Source: Paracoccaceae bacterium
GTDB lineage: Bacteria; Pseudomonadota; Alphaproteobacteria; Rhodobacterales; Rhodobacteraceae
Direction of reading: 5' to 3'
Assembly: GCA_020425085.1 (NCBI GenBank)
Contig: JAGQRW010000017.1
Location: 124,001-188,000 of the forward strand
Length of the DNA: 64,000 bases
Shown: positions 7,490-16,703 of the stretch, piece by piece
Layout: every line of letters begins with the position of its first letter
Numbering within the stretch: position 1 is the stretch's first letter
The notes under the pieces: model-generated
Database searches by the model: none
What the model was told of the DNA's origin: nothing
Seen by the model: only the letters and a program-made list of their open reading frames with translations
Made by a program: the position numbers and the translations under genes

Positions 7490-8989
7490 CTGCCCCCCTT
7501 TCCCAGCCTGCGCAGCTTTTTAAGCTGGTGCAAGGTTGAAAGCTGTTTCAAATCGATTCCCGACCGGGTTTCGGTACGCCATCAGCTATCGGCAGTGCAT
7601 GAACGTGTGCTGCGACATCAGGGGCCGGTTCTCAGGTTTGACGCGCCGGTGCAGGATTCGGGGGAATTGTCAAAGATACCGGTCATTGCCAATCTTTTTG
7701 GCACCACGGATCGGGTTGCGGCGGGGCTGGGTCTTGTGCCCGAAAAGGTGCCGATGCTGGGCGAGTTTCTGGCGGCTTTGCGCGCGCCCGCCCCGGTGGA
7801 CGGGATGCGCGACGCCCTGTCGCGCTGGCCGATGCTGAAGGCGGCACTGGCGACAAGGCCGAAAATCACCAACCGCGCACCGGTGCAAGAGGTTCGCCTG
7901 GAAGGCAAGGATGTCGATCTGACGGCCTTGCCGGTGCAGACCTGTTGGCCGGGGGATGCCGGGCCGCTGATAACCTGGCCGGTGGTGCTTAGCCGGCCTT
8001 TTGACAGCAAACCTGACGATTTGGCGCGTTACAACACCGGGGTTTATCGCGCCCAGGTGATCGGCAGGAACCGACTGATCATGCGTTGGCTGGCACATCG
8101 TGGCGGTGCGGCGCATCACCGGGGCTGGATGAAGGCGGGGCAGAAGATGCCGGTCGCCATCGCCCTTGGTGCCGACCCCGCCACGCTGCTATCCGCGGCG
8201 CTGCCGCTGCCCGAAAATCTGTCGGAACTTGGGTTTTCCGGTGTGCTGCGCGGTGTGCGAACCCAACTTGTCGCCGCAAAAACCGTGCCGCTCCTGGTCC
8301 CGGCCGAGGCCGAGATCATTCTGGAGGGCTGGGTTTCCCCCACCGAAACCGCGCCCGAGGGGCCATTTGGCGATCACACCGGTTATTACAATTCGGTCGA
8401 ACCGTTCCCGTTGATGGAGGTGACCGCCATCACCCACCGGCGCGATCCCCTGTATCTTTCGACCTATACGGGCCGCCCACCCGATGAACCTTCGATCATC
8501 GGTCAGGTGTTCAACGATCTCACATTGCCGGTGATCCGTCAGGCGATACCGGAAATGCGCGATCTGTGGTTGCCGCCTGCGGCGTGTTCCTATCGCATGG
8601 CGGTGATTTCCATCGACAAACGCTATCCCGGTCAGGCCAAGCGGGTAATGATGTCGCTTTGGGGGATGCTGACGCAGTTCAGCTATACCAAACTGATTGT
8701 TGTCGTGGATGACGATATCGACCCGCGCAACTGGGACGATATTGCCTGGGCGCTGGCGACCCGGATGGACCCGGCGCGCGATGTGACGATCCTTGATCGT
8801 ACGCCGATGGATTATCTTGACTTCGCCTCTCCGCTGGAAGGTCTGGCAGGCAAGATGGGGATTGACGCCACAACCAAGATTGGCGCCGAAACCAGCCGCG
8901 AATGGGGCAGGGTGATGGAAACCGCCCCCGACGACGCGCATTTTGCGGCGGATCTGGTCGGCAAGTATTTCCCGGATTTCGGCCAGTGA
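7490..8989 (+). CDS. ubiD: UbiD family decarboxylase (3-octaprenyl-4-hydroxybenzoate carboxy-lyase)
   Basis: The conserved part matches UbiD closely: MRWLAHRGGA, GPFGDHTGYYN, STYTGRPPDEPSIIG and MDYLDFASP are hallmarks of the true ubiquinone enzyme, which uses prenylated FMN to decarboxylate 3-polyprenyl-4-hydroxybenzoate. Alignment with the family places the N-terminus at PPFPSLRSFLSW, so the protein is about 499 residues (E. coli 497). No ATG or GTG opens this frame there. Candidates are CTG at 7490, ATA at 7481 (8 bases after GAGG), an ATG at 7473 in another frame, or GTG 7595, which would remove about 35 conserved residues. It faces ubiTUV across an FNR-type box, fitting a ubiquinone role. 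Confidence 0.85.
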   Translation: MPPFPSLRSFLSWCKVESCFKSIPDRVSVRHQLSAVHERVLRHQGPVLRFDAPVQDSGELSKIPVIANLFGTTDRVAAGLGLVPEKVPMLGEFLAALRAPAPVDGMRDALSRWPMLKAALATRPKITNRAPVQEVRLEGKDVDLTALPVQTCWPGDAGPLITWPVVLSRPFDSKPDDLARYNTGVYRAQVIGRNRLIMRWLAHRGGAAHHRGWMKAGQKMPVAIALGADPATLLSAALPLPENLSELGFSGVLRGVRTQLVAAKTVPLLVPAEAEIILEGWVSPTETAPEGPFGDHTGYYNSVEPFPLMEVTAITHRRDPLYLSTYTGRPPDEPSIIGQVFNDLTLPVIRQAIPEMRDLWLPPAACSYRMAVISIDKRYPGQAKRVMMSLWGMLTQFSYTKLIVVVDDDIDPRNWDDIAWALATRMDPARDVTILDRTPMDYLDFASPLEGLAGKMGIDATTKIGAETSREWGRVMETAPDDAHFAADLVGKYFPDFGQ

Positions 8990-9094
8990 CGGCGCGTTCG
9001 ATCTCTGCGCCATGTCGTCGCACCTCGGTGAAAGACGCGCGCGATTGAAAACCAGCCGCGCAAGCATGCAATGAATGAAACGAAAGGTAGAACC

Positions 9095-9760
9095 ATGTCC
9101 AACCCGCTAATTTCCGCCGACACAAAGGTCGGAGAACTGGCCGCGCATATTCCCGAAGCCGCCCAACTGTTTCGTGACAACGGCATCAGCTTTTGCTGCG
9201 GCGGCAAGCTAAGTCTTGGCGAGGCAGCCCAAAAGCACGCCAAATCCATTGATGCCCTGTTGGCGTCGCTGAATGCCGGTGCCCATCAGGCCGCCAAGGA
9301 TGCACCCGACAAAACCGAAGAACTGATCGCACATATCAAAAGCCGCTATCACGACACCCATCGTGCCGAACTGGCGGAACTGGTGCCGCTGGCGGAAAAA
9401 GTTGAATCCGTACACCACGATCATGCCGATATTCCACGGGGTCTGAGCAAGTTGCTTGGCCAGATGCAATCGGAAATGACGGCGCATATGGCGAAAGAGG
9501 AACAGATTCTGTTTCCGATGATGCTAAGCGGCGGCCATCCGATGATCGCAGGGCCGATTGGCGTCATGCGCCATGACCACGAAGGCCATATGGATCAACT
9601 GAAAGGGTTGGAGCATCTGACCAACAGTTTTGCATTGCCGGCAGATGCCTGCAAATCCTGGACGCGACTATATACGGACACCAGCAAATTTGCTGCCGAT
9701 CTGGTGCGCCACATGTATCTGGAAAACGAGATTCTGTTTCCACGCTTTGACAACGCCTGA
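9095..9760 (+). CDS. Iron-sulfur cluster repair di-iron protein (RIC/ScdA/YtfE)
   Basis: A 221-residue protein with the two expected parts: an N-terminal ScdA_N (DUF542) domain with the ISFCCGGK double-cysteine motif near residue 30, and a C-terminal hemerythrin-like domain whose histidines and glutamates (HDTHRAEL, HHDHADI, HMAKEEQILFPMM, MRHDHEGHM, HMYLENEILFPRF) bind a di-iron centre. The ATG at 9095 is preferred because it follows AAAGGTAGAACC and gives the family N-terminus. RIC proteins help rebuild Fe-S clusters after nitrosative or oxidative damage. Its place between ubiquinone genes and an Fe-S-rich reductase operon suggests protection under denitrifying conditions, an inference. Confidence 0.9.
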   Translation: MSNPLISADTKVGELAAHIPEAAQLFRDNGISFCCGGKLSLGEAAQKHAKSIDALLASLNAGAHQAAKDAPDKTEELIAHIKSRYHDTHRAELAELVPLAEKVESVHHDHADIPRGLSKLLGQMQSEMTAHMAKEEQILFPMMLSGGHPMIAGPIGVMRHDHEGHMDQLKGLEHLTNSFALPADACKSWTRLYTDTSKFAADLVRHMYLENEILFPRFDNA

Positions 9761-9767
9761 TCAAACG

Positions 9768-9807
9768 AAAAAGCGACCGATCCGGCGGCAAAACCGGTTC
9801 GGTCGCT
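9768..9807 (-). terminator. Intrinsic terminator for the bcr-fdx operon
   Basis: A 9-bp stem (AGCGACCGA against TCGGTCGCT) with an inner CCGG/CCGG extension lies between the convergent RIC and ferredoxin genes. Read on the minus strand it is followed directly by TTTTTCGTTT, so it should stop leftward transcription about 75 bases after the ferredoxin stop. On the plus strand no T-run follows. Confidence 0.75.
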
Positions 9808-9882
9808 GATCAGACGCGACCCAAAAGGGGAGACAGGGGCGGCCCGATATTTCCGCCGGGCTAGTGCGACCCGGCGGAATTC

Positions 9883-10125
9883 CTAGTTCAGGGATTCGTA
9901 TTTCGCCTGAAGCTCTTCTTCGGTTTCTTCCCAGTCGGGATTGTCCACGATGCAGGCTTCGGGACAGACCAGCTTGCATTGCGGTTCATCCTCGGCACCG
10001 ACACATTCGGTGCACTTCATCGGGTCGATGACATAGATCGGGTCACCGGCGGTGATTGCCTCGTTCGGGCAAACCGGTTCACAGGCGTCACAAGCCGTGC
10101 AGGGTTCAACTATCATCAATGCCAT
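9883..10125 (-). CDS. fdx: 2[4Fe-4S] ferredoxin, electron donor of benzoyl-CoA reductase
   Basis: An 80-residue ferredoxin. Cluster-binding motifs are CTACDACEPVCP at residues 9-20 and CTECVGAEDEPQCKLVCP around 38-55; the eight-residue insert in the second motif and the acidic C-terminal tail are typical of Allochromatium/Thauera-type low-potential ferredoxins. In Thauera and Rhodopseudomonas such a ferredoxin next to the reductase genes carries electrons to benzoyl-CoA reductase. It lies 21 bases after bcrD with its own AGGAGAG site, and the operon terminator follows. Confidence 0.9.
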   Translation of the reverse strand: MALMIVEPCTACDACEPVCPNEAITAGDPIYVIDPMKCTECVGAEDEPQCKLVCPEACIVDNPDWEETEEELQAKYESLN

Positions 10126-10146
10126 TTGCTCTCTCCTAGTTTTGAC

Positions 10147-10995
10147 TCATGATGCTTTCAGAAGCGTCCCGGCCTCTGCCAGTTTCTGATGCCGGAACAC
10201 CCCGAAAAGCGCCGCGCCGATGGCACCGGCGAAAATCGAGTCCGGATGGCTTTCGACGTTGGCTTCAATGCCTTTCATCTTTTCCAGTTCTTCACGAATT
10301 GCCTGAATCAGGCCTTCGTCCTGGGCGCTGCCGCCAGTGACCAGCACAAGACCTTCCTTGGCACCGATGGATTTCAGCAACCGCGCCAGCCGTCCGGCCA
10401 TGGAAACGTGAATACCCTTTAGGATGTTGGGCGCTGAAATGCCGCGCGAAACCATGTTGATAACATCAGTTTCCGCCAGTACCGCACAGATGCTGGATAC
10501 CGTTTCAGGATCGTCGGATTGCATGGAGAGCGAGCCGATTTCATCCTGGGCGATTCCCAGATAACGCGCGATATTCTCAAGAAACTGGCCCGAACCCGAG
10601 GCGCACTGGCTGGTCATCTTGTAGTTCAGCACCTTGCCGCGTTCATCGGTAATGATGGCGCGACCGTGCAAGGCACCGCAATCCAGCACCGAACGTGTCT
10701 CAGGATTCAGATGCCGCGCACCGCGAGCATGGGTGGTCATCGAATAGAAGTGACCGGTGTGAAACGGAATCGCCTCACCCTCGCCAGTAGTGGCGATATA
10801 ATCCATGTCCTTTTCGGTCAGCCCGGCATCGGCCAACGCCTCATCAAAGGCTTCGCGTGCCAGCTCCATCGGATCGCGCTGGCGAATGCGTTTCATTGAC
10901 CGCGCCAGCCATTTTTCGTTGCCGTCATCGTCAACATCGAAGATGACCGCCTTGACGGCACCCGTGCCGACGTCAATTCCTGCTGCCAGTGTCAT
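10147..10995 (-). CDS. bcrD: Benzoyl-CoA reductase, subunit delta (BcrD)
   Basis: A 282-residue ASKHA-fold ATPase of the BcrA/BcrD/HgdC activator family. The phosphate-binding start is [17 protein letters not shown]. Cys131 in [12 protein letters not shown] and Cys170 in [11 protein letters not shown] are the residues expected to hold, with BcrA, the 4Fe-4S cluster shared between the two ATPase subunits. ATP hydrolysis here drives low-potential electrons to the BcrB-BcrC ring-reducing unit. The length equals the Thauera subunit. Its start overlaps the bcrA stop as ATGA. Confidence 0.92.
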   Translation of the reverse strand: MTLAAGIDVGTGAVKAVIFDVDDDGNEKWLARSMKRIRQRDPMELAREAFDEALADAGLTEKDMDYIATTGEGEAIPFHTGHFYSMTTHARGARHLNPETRSVLDCGALHGRAIITDERGKVLNYKMTSQCASGSGQFLENIARYLGIAQDEIGSLSMQSDDPETVSSICAVLAETDVINMVSRGISAPNILKGIHVSMAGRLARLLKSIGAKEGLVLVTGGSAQDEGLIQAIREELEKMKGIEANVESHPDSIFAGAIGAALFGVFRHQKLAEAGTLLKAS

Positions 10996-12317
10996 TCTTC
11001 CACTCCTTCAATTTGTCCATGGGCGGCACGGCGGGCAAATTCTGCCCCACCCAGCGCACCGGTATAGATCGAGTCCGGGTCGATGTTGATCTTCACTTCG
11101 CCGTAGTTCTCGAACACCAGCTTTCTGAGTTCACGAACCGCCGCCTCGTTCTTGGCAACGCCACCGGTAAAGGTGAACTCATCCGCAACCCCGCCCGAGC
11201 GCGACAGGATCGACATCGAACGCAGGATGATGGCGCGGTGAAGACCTGCCAGAATATCCTCACGATTCTCACCCATTGCCAGCCGGTCACGCAATTCGGC
11301 ACCCGCAAAAACCGTGCAGGTCGAGTTGATGCGCGAAGGCTTTTCGGATTTCAGCGCCATCGGTCCGAGTTCGTGCAGACCCATGTTCATTTCATCGGCG
11401 ATATAGCCCAGATAGCGTCCGGTGCCGGCGGCACAGCGGTCGTTCATCTGAAAGTTTTCGACGATGCCCTGGGGGTTGACCTGAATGCCCTTGGTGTCCT
11501 GCCCACCGATATCCAGAACCGTGCGGGTCTTGGGATACATCATATGCGCCCCCAACCCGTGGCACAGGATTTCGGAACGGATATGTTCCTTGGAGAACGG
11601 CAGCGTCACCCGGCCATAGCCAGTGCCGACCAGATAGGTTTCCTCAAGGTCAATACCCAGGGCGTGGTCCACCCGATCGCCAAGTTCGGCGGCGTTGGTA
11701 TCACCTGCACGGGCAATGCGATCCATTGCGCGCTTGAACTTTTCGTTCAGGCTGCCTGAGGGGGGGCGGTTTTCCACTGCGATGATCGACTTGTCATAGA
11801 CGTTCAGCAGAACGTCATAGGGCAGACCGGCTTCGCGTGCCACTTCTTCGGCCAGGGCCAGATACCGTGAACCGGCGATATCGCGAAAGAAATCCGACTT
11901 GCGGTCGGCATCCGGCGCGAACATTGCCGGGGCTTCTTCGCGCAATCGCCGGAACACTTCGGTCAGCGCCGCCTTGACGCCATCGCCGGTCTTTTCAAAT
12001 CGCTCACCCTTGACCTGATCTATGCAGGTATTTTCCAGGTCGGCCAACTGCTCCAGAAACTGTTCCAGGCGGAATGAACGTTCCATTGCGCCCAGAAATT
12101 CCTCGACCTTGCCGTCACTCTTGTCCTCGGCGCCGAATTCGCGCCGGAACATGGTGAAACGGGCGTCGATCATCGCCTCTTGCTGGGCCACCCGACAGGC
12201 GGTGTCATAGTTCGACCGTGAGTTGGTGATGCCGCGTCCAAGGATATCCTGGTTCTCATCCAGAATCACCGCCTTGGTGGTGGTTGATCCAAGATCAATT
12301 CCTACGAAGGTTTTCAT
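10992..12317 (-). CDS. bcrA: Benzoyl-CoA reductase, subunit alpha (BcrA)
   Basis: A 441-residue ATPase subunit of the same ASKHA family as BcrD but with an insertion of about 150 residues after the first phosphate loop ([18 protein letters not shown]), as in other BcrA proteins. Cluster cysteines are in [13 protein letters not shown] (about residue 293) and [11 protein letters not shown] (about 334). With BcrD it couples two ATP per electron pair to electron transfer into the BcrBC catalytic unit for dearomatising benzoyl-CoA to cyclohexa-1,5-diene-1-carboxyl-CoA. It is coupled by ATGA overlaps to bcrB upstream and bcrD downstream. Confidence 0.93.
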   Translation of the reverse strand: MKTFVGIDLGSTTTKAVILDENQDILGRGITNSRSNYDTACRVAQQEAMIDARFTMFRREFGAEDKSDGKVEEFLGAMERSFRLEQFLEQLADLENTCIDQVKGERFEKTGDGVKAALTEVFRRLREEAPAMFAPDADRKSDFFRDIAGSRYLALAEEVAREAGLPYDVLLNVYDKSIIAVENRPPSGSLNEKFKRAMDRIARAGDTNAAELGDRVDHALGIDLEETYLVGTGYGRVTLPFSKEHIRSEILCHGLGAHMMYPKTRTVLDIGGQDTKGIQVNPQGIVENFQMNDRCAAGTGRYLGYIADEMNMGLHELGPMALKSEKPSRINSTCTVFAGAELRDRLAMGENREDILAGLHRAIILRSMSILSRSGGVADEFTFTGGVAKNEAAVRELRKLVFENYGEVKINIDPDSIYTGALGGAEFARRAAHGQIEGVEE

Positions 12318-13621
12318 GCCGCCGCTCCTTTTCCGCTGCGCTTCTGTTCGACCATCTGGAAATAGCTTTCCAAACGGTTCTTGACGTTGGCTGCCGAGAA
12401 ATACCGCGGATCAACCAGGTCGGTTTCGATGAATGCCGCCGGTTTGCCGGTGCGCTTTTCAACTTCGCGCATGATCAGAAGCTGACCGGCGGAAAAGCTG
12501 TTGCAGCTTTTGATCGAGTTGATCAGCAGGCCATCAGCCTCGTATTCGTTGATATAGTCAACCAGCATGTCGATGCGCATCGGCAAACTGCGGTTGGTAT
12601 AAACGCCCAGACAGTATTCAGCCATGGTTTCCAGCGGCCGTTCGTAATCATGGCGAAAGCCAAGATCATAGGTGCCGCCAACCTTGGTATAGCTGGACGC
12701 AACCACCGTCGCACCCTCTTCATAGAACATCTTCCAGAACTGGCGGAAGTTGGTGTAGTTCGGCGGGCCTTCGACCACCAGGCGGTATTTTTCCTCGGGC
12801 ATGTCGCCATCGGGTGTTACCGGGCCTTTGCCAGCAGCAACGCGGGCATCGACCTCTTCACGCAGGAAGCGATAGTAGTCGATGGCATCGTCCGTGCCGC
12901 GGAAAGCGCCGAAAATCGGCCCGATATAATAGATGCCCCCGAAATAGGCGTCGATCGGCGACGGCTTGTTCTTGGCCGATTGCAGAACATGCACCAGATC
13001 ATCCTCGGCCTTGGCCGATTTTTTCAGGTACTCCCTGAGCCGGTCGATGTCGAACTTGACGCCCGAAACCTTTTCCAGCGTCGGAATCACGTCTTCCTTG
13101 AACTGCTTGACCATATACTGAACCATGTTCGGCGTAACCTTGCCATCGGCCATATAGGGGGTTTGCAAGAAGATGGTCGGGCATTTGTACTGCTCGCGCA
13201 GCAACTCGAACCATTTCAGGAAGGTGAAACAGCCGGTATAGGACAGCAACAGAACATCGGGGTTCGGCAGCTTGCGCCCGTTCGGGCCGATATTGCCCTT
13301 CATCATCATGCCGATGTCGGATTTCACATAGGTGCAGACATCCTCGGAATGGCCTGAACGCTCGGCCTCCATGATGTAACCGCCCGATTGTCGGCGCAGG
13401 CCGCTTTGAATGGCGTTCACCTCGGGCAGGTTGTTCACAAGGTCAAAGCACATGAGCAGTTCGTTCAGGTTGCCCGGAACGAAGGTCGAGGCAACCTTTT
13501 GACCGGTTTCGGGCGCATCCGACAAACGATCATAGTGTTTCGCCATCATCTCTTTCTGCTTCAACATCGAAGCGTCCTTGATGACTTCCTGTGCTTTCGC
13601 TTTCACTGGGGTCGGTTTCAT
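12314..13621 (-). CDS. bcrB: Benzoyl-CoA reductase, subunit beta (BcrB)
   Basis: A 435-residue member of the HgdB/FldB-like family and one of the two substrate-reducing subunits of class I benzoyl-CoA reductase. The ATG at 13621 ([13 protein letters not shown]) is chosen over the ATG at 13633 because GGAG lies six bases before it and it overlaps the bcrC stop as ATGA. Conserved cysteine segments include [16 protein letters not shown] and [13 protein letters not shown], likely cluster ligands. It pairs with BcrC to hold the 4Fe-4S clusters and the benzoyl-CoA site. Confidence 0.92.
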   Translation of the reverse strand: MKPTPVKAKAQEVIKDASMLKQKEMMAKHYDRLSDAPETGQKVASTFVPGNLNELLMCFDLVNNLPEVNAIQSGLRRQSGGYIMEAERSGHSEDVCTYVKSDIGMMMKGNIGPNGRKLPNPDVLLLSYTGCFTFLKWFELLREQYKCPTIFLQTPYMADGKVTPNMVQYMVKQFKEDVIPTLEKVSGVKFDIDRLREYLKKSAKAEDDLVHVLQSAKNKPSPIDAYFGGIYYIGPIFGAFRGTDDAIDYYRFLREEVDARVAAGKGPVTPDGDMPEEKYRLVVEGPPNYTNFRQFWKMFYEEGATVVASSYTKVGGTYDLGFRHDYERPLETMAEYCLGVYTNRSLPMRIDMLVDYINEYEADGLLINSIKSCNSFSAGQLLIMREVEKRTGKPAAFIETDLVDPRYFSAANVKNRLESYFQMVEQKRSGKGAAA

Positions 13622-14793
13622 GCTGCGCTCCATAGTTTGATTGAATCGACAAAGGTGCCGGCCTGTTCGCGGATGGGCTGCATCTGACCGGAATTCTCGG
13701 CGTATTTGAAGGCGATGTAAGGAATGCCTGCGTCAGCCAGAACATGCTGCAACATCGGACGATCCAGCAATGCCGGGTCACAGAAGCTGGGCGAGGCAAA
13801 GATCACGCCTTCTGCACCGGTGCGTTTCACCGAGCGTACCAGGAACTGGCCTTTTTCTTGCTGGTTCGGTTCATATTTCGCGGCGGTGCTGCGGGAATGG
13901 TGCAGAAATGCCTGTGACAGGTTGTAAACCGGATCGCCTTCGGTCGGCACATCGTCGACCAGCCAGCGTGAAACCAGCATGAAATCGTCGTCGACCACAT
14001 AGCAACCGCTGAGTTCAAGCGACTTCAGCAAGTTCAGCGGTGGCTGTTCACAGAACATGCCGGTGACGATCACCTTGCTGTTGTCCTTGATCGGCCGATC
14101 CTCTGATGACGTGGCGTCGATATACTGACGCAGCAGTTTGGAATGCTCCTCGACCGGCAGAACCAGCCCGGCGCGGATCACCAGATACGCCTCGGAGGCC
14201 GGCGCGAGCCAGGGTTTGGCTGCACGCAAATCATAAAGCTCGGCGATCAGCTTGCGGTTCTCGTTATAGACCGCAATCGAATTCCGGATGTCGTCATCGG
14301 TGATCTTGCGCCCGCCCAGTTCCTCCAGATCATGCAGGAATTCGCGCATCTCGCCAATATAGAACTCGCCGCCAACTGAATCTTCGTAGGTCTGTGGAAC
14401 GTCGAAATACTTGCTGTAGACATTCGGGAACAGCATTTTCCACATGCCGCTGAGGTTGCGGATCACGTCACAGATCGACGGGAACAGCATGGCGTCAACG
14501 AAATCAAGCCGACCGGAAACGCCCAGTTCGATGGTCGATCTTGGGATACGGCAGATATAGCTTTGATAGTAAGCGTCGCCATGGATGACCTCAAGATTGT
14601 CACCGCCACCCATGATGCCAAGCGGCAGCATGCCGGCGGCGTGGATCAGCTCACGCGGGATATAGATCGGCATGAAACCCACGACCTTGCGGCCCGGCAC
14701 GGCCTTTTTCCATTCGCGCGCAGCATTGAAATGCATATCGTCATAGAGCGCCTGGCAGCGTTCGACTATTTCGCTAGTTGTCGTATTGGTCAT
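13618..14793 (-). CDS. bcrC: Benzoyl-CoA reductase, subunit gamma (BcrC)
   Basis: A 391-residue HgdB-like subunit, the partner of BcrB. Family marks are the VVGFMPIYIPRELIHAAGMLP segment near residues 37-57, the cysteine in SYICRIPRSTIELG, and FASPSFCDPALLDRPML near the C-terminus. Length matches Thauera BcrC (about 386). It starts on an ATG overlapping the dch stop (ATGA), so the ring-reduction subunits are translated together with the downstream pathway enzymes. Confidence 0.92.
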   Translation of the reverse strand: MTNTTTSEIVERCQALYDDMHFNAAREWKKAVPGRKVVGFMPIYIPRELIHAAGMLPLGIMGGGDNLEVIHGDAYYQSYICRIPRSTIELGVSGRLDFVDAMLFPSICDVIRNLSGMWKMLFPNVYSKYFDVPQTYEDSVGGEFYIGEMREFLHDLEELGGRKITDDDIRNSIAVYNENRKLIAELYDLRAAKPWLAPASEAYLVIRAGLVLPVEEHSKLLRQYIDATSSEDRPIKDNSKVIVTGMFCEQPPLNLLKSLELSGCYVVDDDFMLVSRWLVDDVPTEGDPVYNLSQAFLHHSRSTAAKYEPNQQEKGQFLVRSVKRTGAEGVIFASPSFCDPALLDRPMLQHVLADAGIPYIAFKYAENSGQMQPIREQAGTFVDSIKLWSAA

Positions 14794-15557
14794 TTATTCC
14801 CCCATTTGGCAGGACGTTTGGCCAGAAAGGATTGCAGACCTTCCAGCGCGTCGTGAGTGGACATCAGTTCATCCAGGTACAGGCGCTCGACCTGTTCGAG
14901 CTTGGCTACCACTCTGTCGGTATAACCAAGACGGGCGGCTTTAACCGCCAGTCGCAGTGAACTTGCACTTTTGTTTGCAAGGTGGGTATCAAAATATTCA
15001 AGTGCCGCAGCCGACGGATCGTCGGCAATGGCATCCACCAGGCCTGCCGCCAATGCATCACTGCCCGACATGCTTCGACCGGAATAAAGCAAATCCTCGG
15101 CCATGGCCTGGCCGATCCGTTCCGGCAGCAGGCAGGATGCGGCCGGGGCGAATACCCCAAGCTGCATTTCCGGCTGGCCAAGACTTGCCTTGGGATGGGC
15201 GAACAACCGGTGCCCGGCTGCGGCCACTTCCAGACCGCCGCCAAGGCATTGACCCTGGATTGCAACGAAAACCGGAACCGGGCTGTAAAGCATCCGGCGA
15301 ACCAGTGCATGCAGCGAGGCCAGCATCGACGCGCAGCCTTCGGGCAGGTGTTCCTCGACACTGGCGCCAAAGCTGAAATGCGGGCCTTCGGCATCCAGCA
15401 ACACCGCCTTGAGGTCGGTTCCGCCAAGATTGTCGACCAACGCCGTGTCAAGAGCAGCGATCATCGCCGCATCGACGATATTCGCCTTGGGCCGGTCCAG
15501 CCGCAACCGCAGCAGGCTACCCTGCCGGTCGAACCATATTTTAAGCGGTCCGCTCAT
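14790..15557 (-). CDS. dch: Cyclohexa-1,5-diene-1-carboxyl-CoA hydratase
   Basis: A 255-residue crotonase-fold protein. The start MSGPLKIWFDRQG is used because this ATG overlaps the oah stop as ATGA. The crotonase core is visible: FSFGASVEEHLP in the CoA/oxyanion region and GQCLGGGLEVAAAGH. Its place between oah and bcrC and its length match Thauera dch, which adds water to the diene made by benzoyl-CoA reductase to give 6-hydroxycyclohex-1-ene-1-carboxyl-CoA. Crotonases are hard to tell apart by sequence, so the assignment rests partly on context. Confidence 0.87.
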   Translation of the reverse strand: MSGPLKIWFDRQGSLLRLRLDRPKANIVDAAMIAALDTALVDNLGGTDLKAVLLDAEGPHFSFGASVEEHLPEGCASMLASLHALVRRMLYSPVPVFVAIQGQCLGGGLEVAAAGHRLFAHPKASLGQPEMQLGVFAPAASCLLPERIGQAMAEDLLYSGRSMSGSDALAAGLVDAIADDPSAAALEYFDTHLANKSASSLRLAVKAARLGYTDRVVAKLEQVERLYLDELMSTHDALEGLQSFLAKRPAKWGNK

Positions 15558-16690
15558 CCACGCGCCCCCGGCATATGGCTGTTGATGAATTCTTCGGTCC
15601 ATTTCACGCCTTCCGCCAGTTCGCGGCGAAGTGCGACAAAGTCGATCTCGCGGCCGTGTTCCTTGGTGCCCTCGTTGAAGGCGCGGAACCCGGTGCGGGC
15701 CTCGGTCATCATGTTCAGGCTAAGCCAGGCACGCGAGTTTTCCTTGTTGGCGTTCCAGGCGTTCAGCTTGGGTTTGCGCAACTCTTCGACCGATTTGGTG
15801 GTGCAGTCCGGGAAGGTCAGCATCAGCTTGGTGCAAAGTTCTTCAACCTTGGCATCAAGGGCGCTGAGGTCTATTTCGCCACGTTTCAGCATTTCCTTGC
15901 CGGCGGCCAGATCATCACCGGTTTTTGCTTCGCCATGCAGGATGCGGCCAAATTCGTCGGTTTTCATCCTGAGTTCCACCAGCGGGTTGCCGACATATTT
16001 GCCATCAACCTTCAGTCCCGGAACGATGTCGGTCAGAATGCCAAGTCGCAGTGCCTTTTGCGCCGAAAAGCTTTCGCAAAGAACGCCGGAATTCATCGCC
16101 TGTTCGCAGCCGATCATCACCGGCAGGAAATCGGTAGAGCCGCCGATCGCAGCCGAGCCGTGCTTGGGACCAGCCTGGCCAAATCGTGCCATGTCCTGTG
16201 CGACCGAGAAATCGCAAGCCATGCCGATTTCCTGCCCGCCGCCGATACGCATGCCATTGACGCGGCAGATCACCGGCTTGTCGCAAGCCAGGATGGCCGA
16301 GACCATGTCGTTGAACAGGCGCATGTACTGGCGGTATTCATGTGGGCGACCGGCATAGTATTCGGCATATTCCTTGGTGTTGCCACCGGTGCAGAATGCC
16401 TTGTCGCCGACCGCGGTAAACACCACCGCATTGACGTCGCGCGCATTCGATGCGGCGCGGAATGCCAGAATTACCGATTTCACCATGTCGGTTGTGTAGG
16501 AATTGAACTGGGTCGGATTATTCAGAATAATCCAGGCGTTATAAAGACCCTTGGCAACCGAACCGTCGGGCATTTTGGCCGGGCGTTTTTCATAGATCAC
16601 GCCGCCGGTGATTCCTTCGCGGATTTCATCGGAAACCAGGTCATGCGGCAAAAACTCGAAACCTTCGGGCTTTGTCGGTATATTGTTCAT
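15554..16690 (-). CDS. oah: 6-oxocyclohex-1-ene-1-carbonyl-CoA hydrolase
   Basis: A 378-residue crotonase-superfamily protein, longer than ordinary hydratases and close to the 377 residues of Thauera Oah. It shows the segments of the Oah/BamA group: NAWIILNNPTQFNSYTTDM, FCTGGNTKEYAEYYAG and RVNGMRIGGGQEIGMACD. The enzyme adds water and opens the ring to give 3-hydroxypimelyl-CoA. The ATG at 16690 follows GAGG at a suitable distance; another in-frame ATG lies 12 bases upstream. It lies 13 bases after had and overlaps dch. Confidence 0.93.
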   Translation of the reverse strand: MNNIPTKPEGFEFLPHDLVSDEIREGITGGVIYEKRPAKMPDGSVAKGLYNAWIILNNPTQFNSYTTDMVKSVILAFRAASNARDVNAVVFTAVGDKAFCTGGNTKEYAEYYAGRPHEYRQYMRLFNDMVSAILACDKPVICRVNGMRIGGGQEIGMACDFSVAQDMARFGQAGPKHGSAAIGGSTDFLPVMIGCEQAMNSGVLCESFSAQKALRLGILTDIVPGLKVDGKYVGNPLVELRMKTDEFGRILHGEAKTGDDLAAGKEMLKRGEIDLSALDAKVEELCTKLMLTFPDCTTKSVEELRKPKLNAWNANKENSRAWLSLNMMTEARTGFRAFNEGTKEHGREIDFVALRRELAEGVKWTEEFINSHMPGARG

Positions 16691-16703
16691 GTCATCCCTC
16701 ATG

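Noticed and set aside
7536-7838. A 100-residue rightward open frame at the start of ubiD
   Set aside because: It is out of frame with the conserved UbiD sequence and contains no family features; it is an alternative frame of ubiD.
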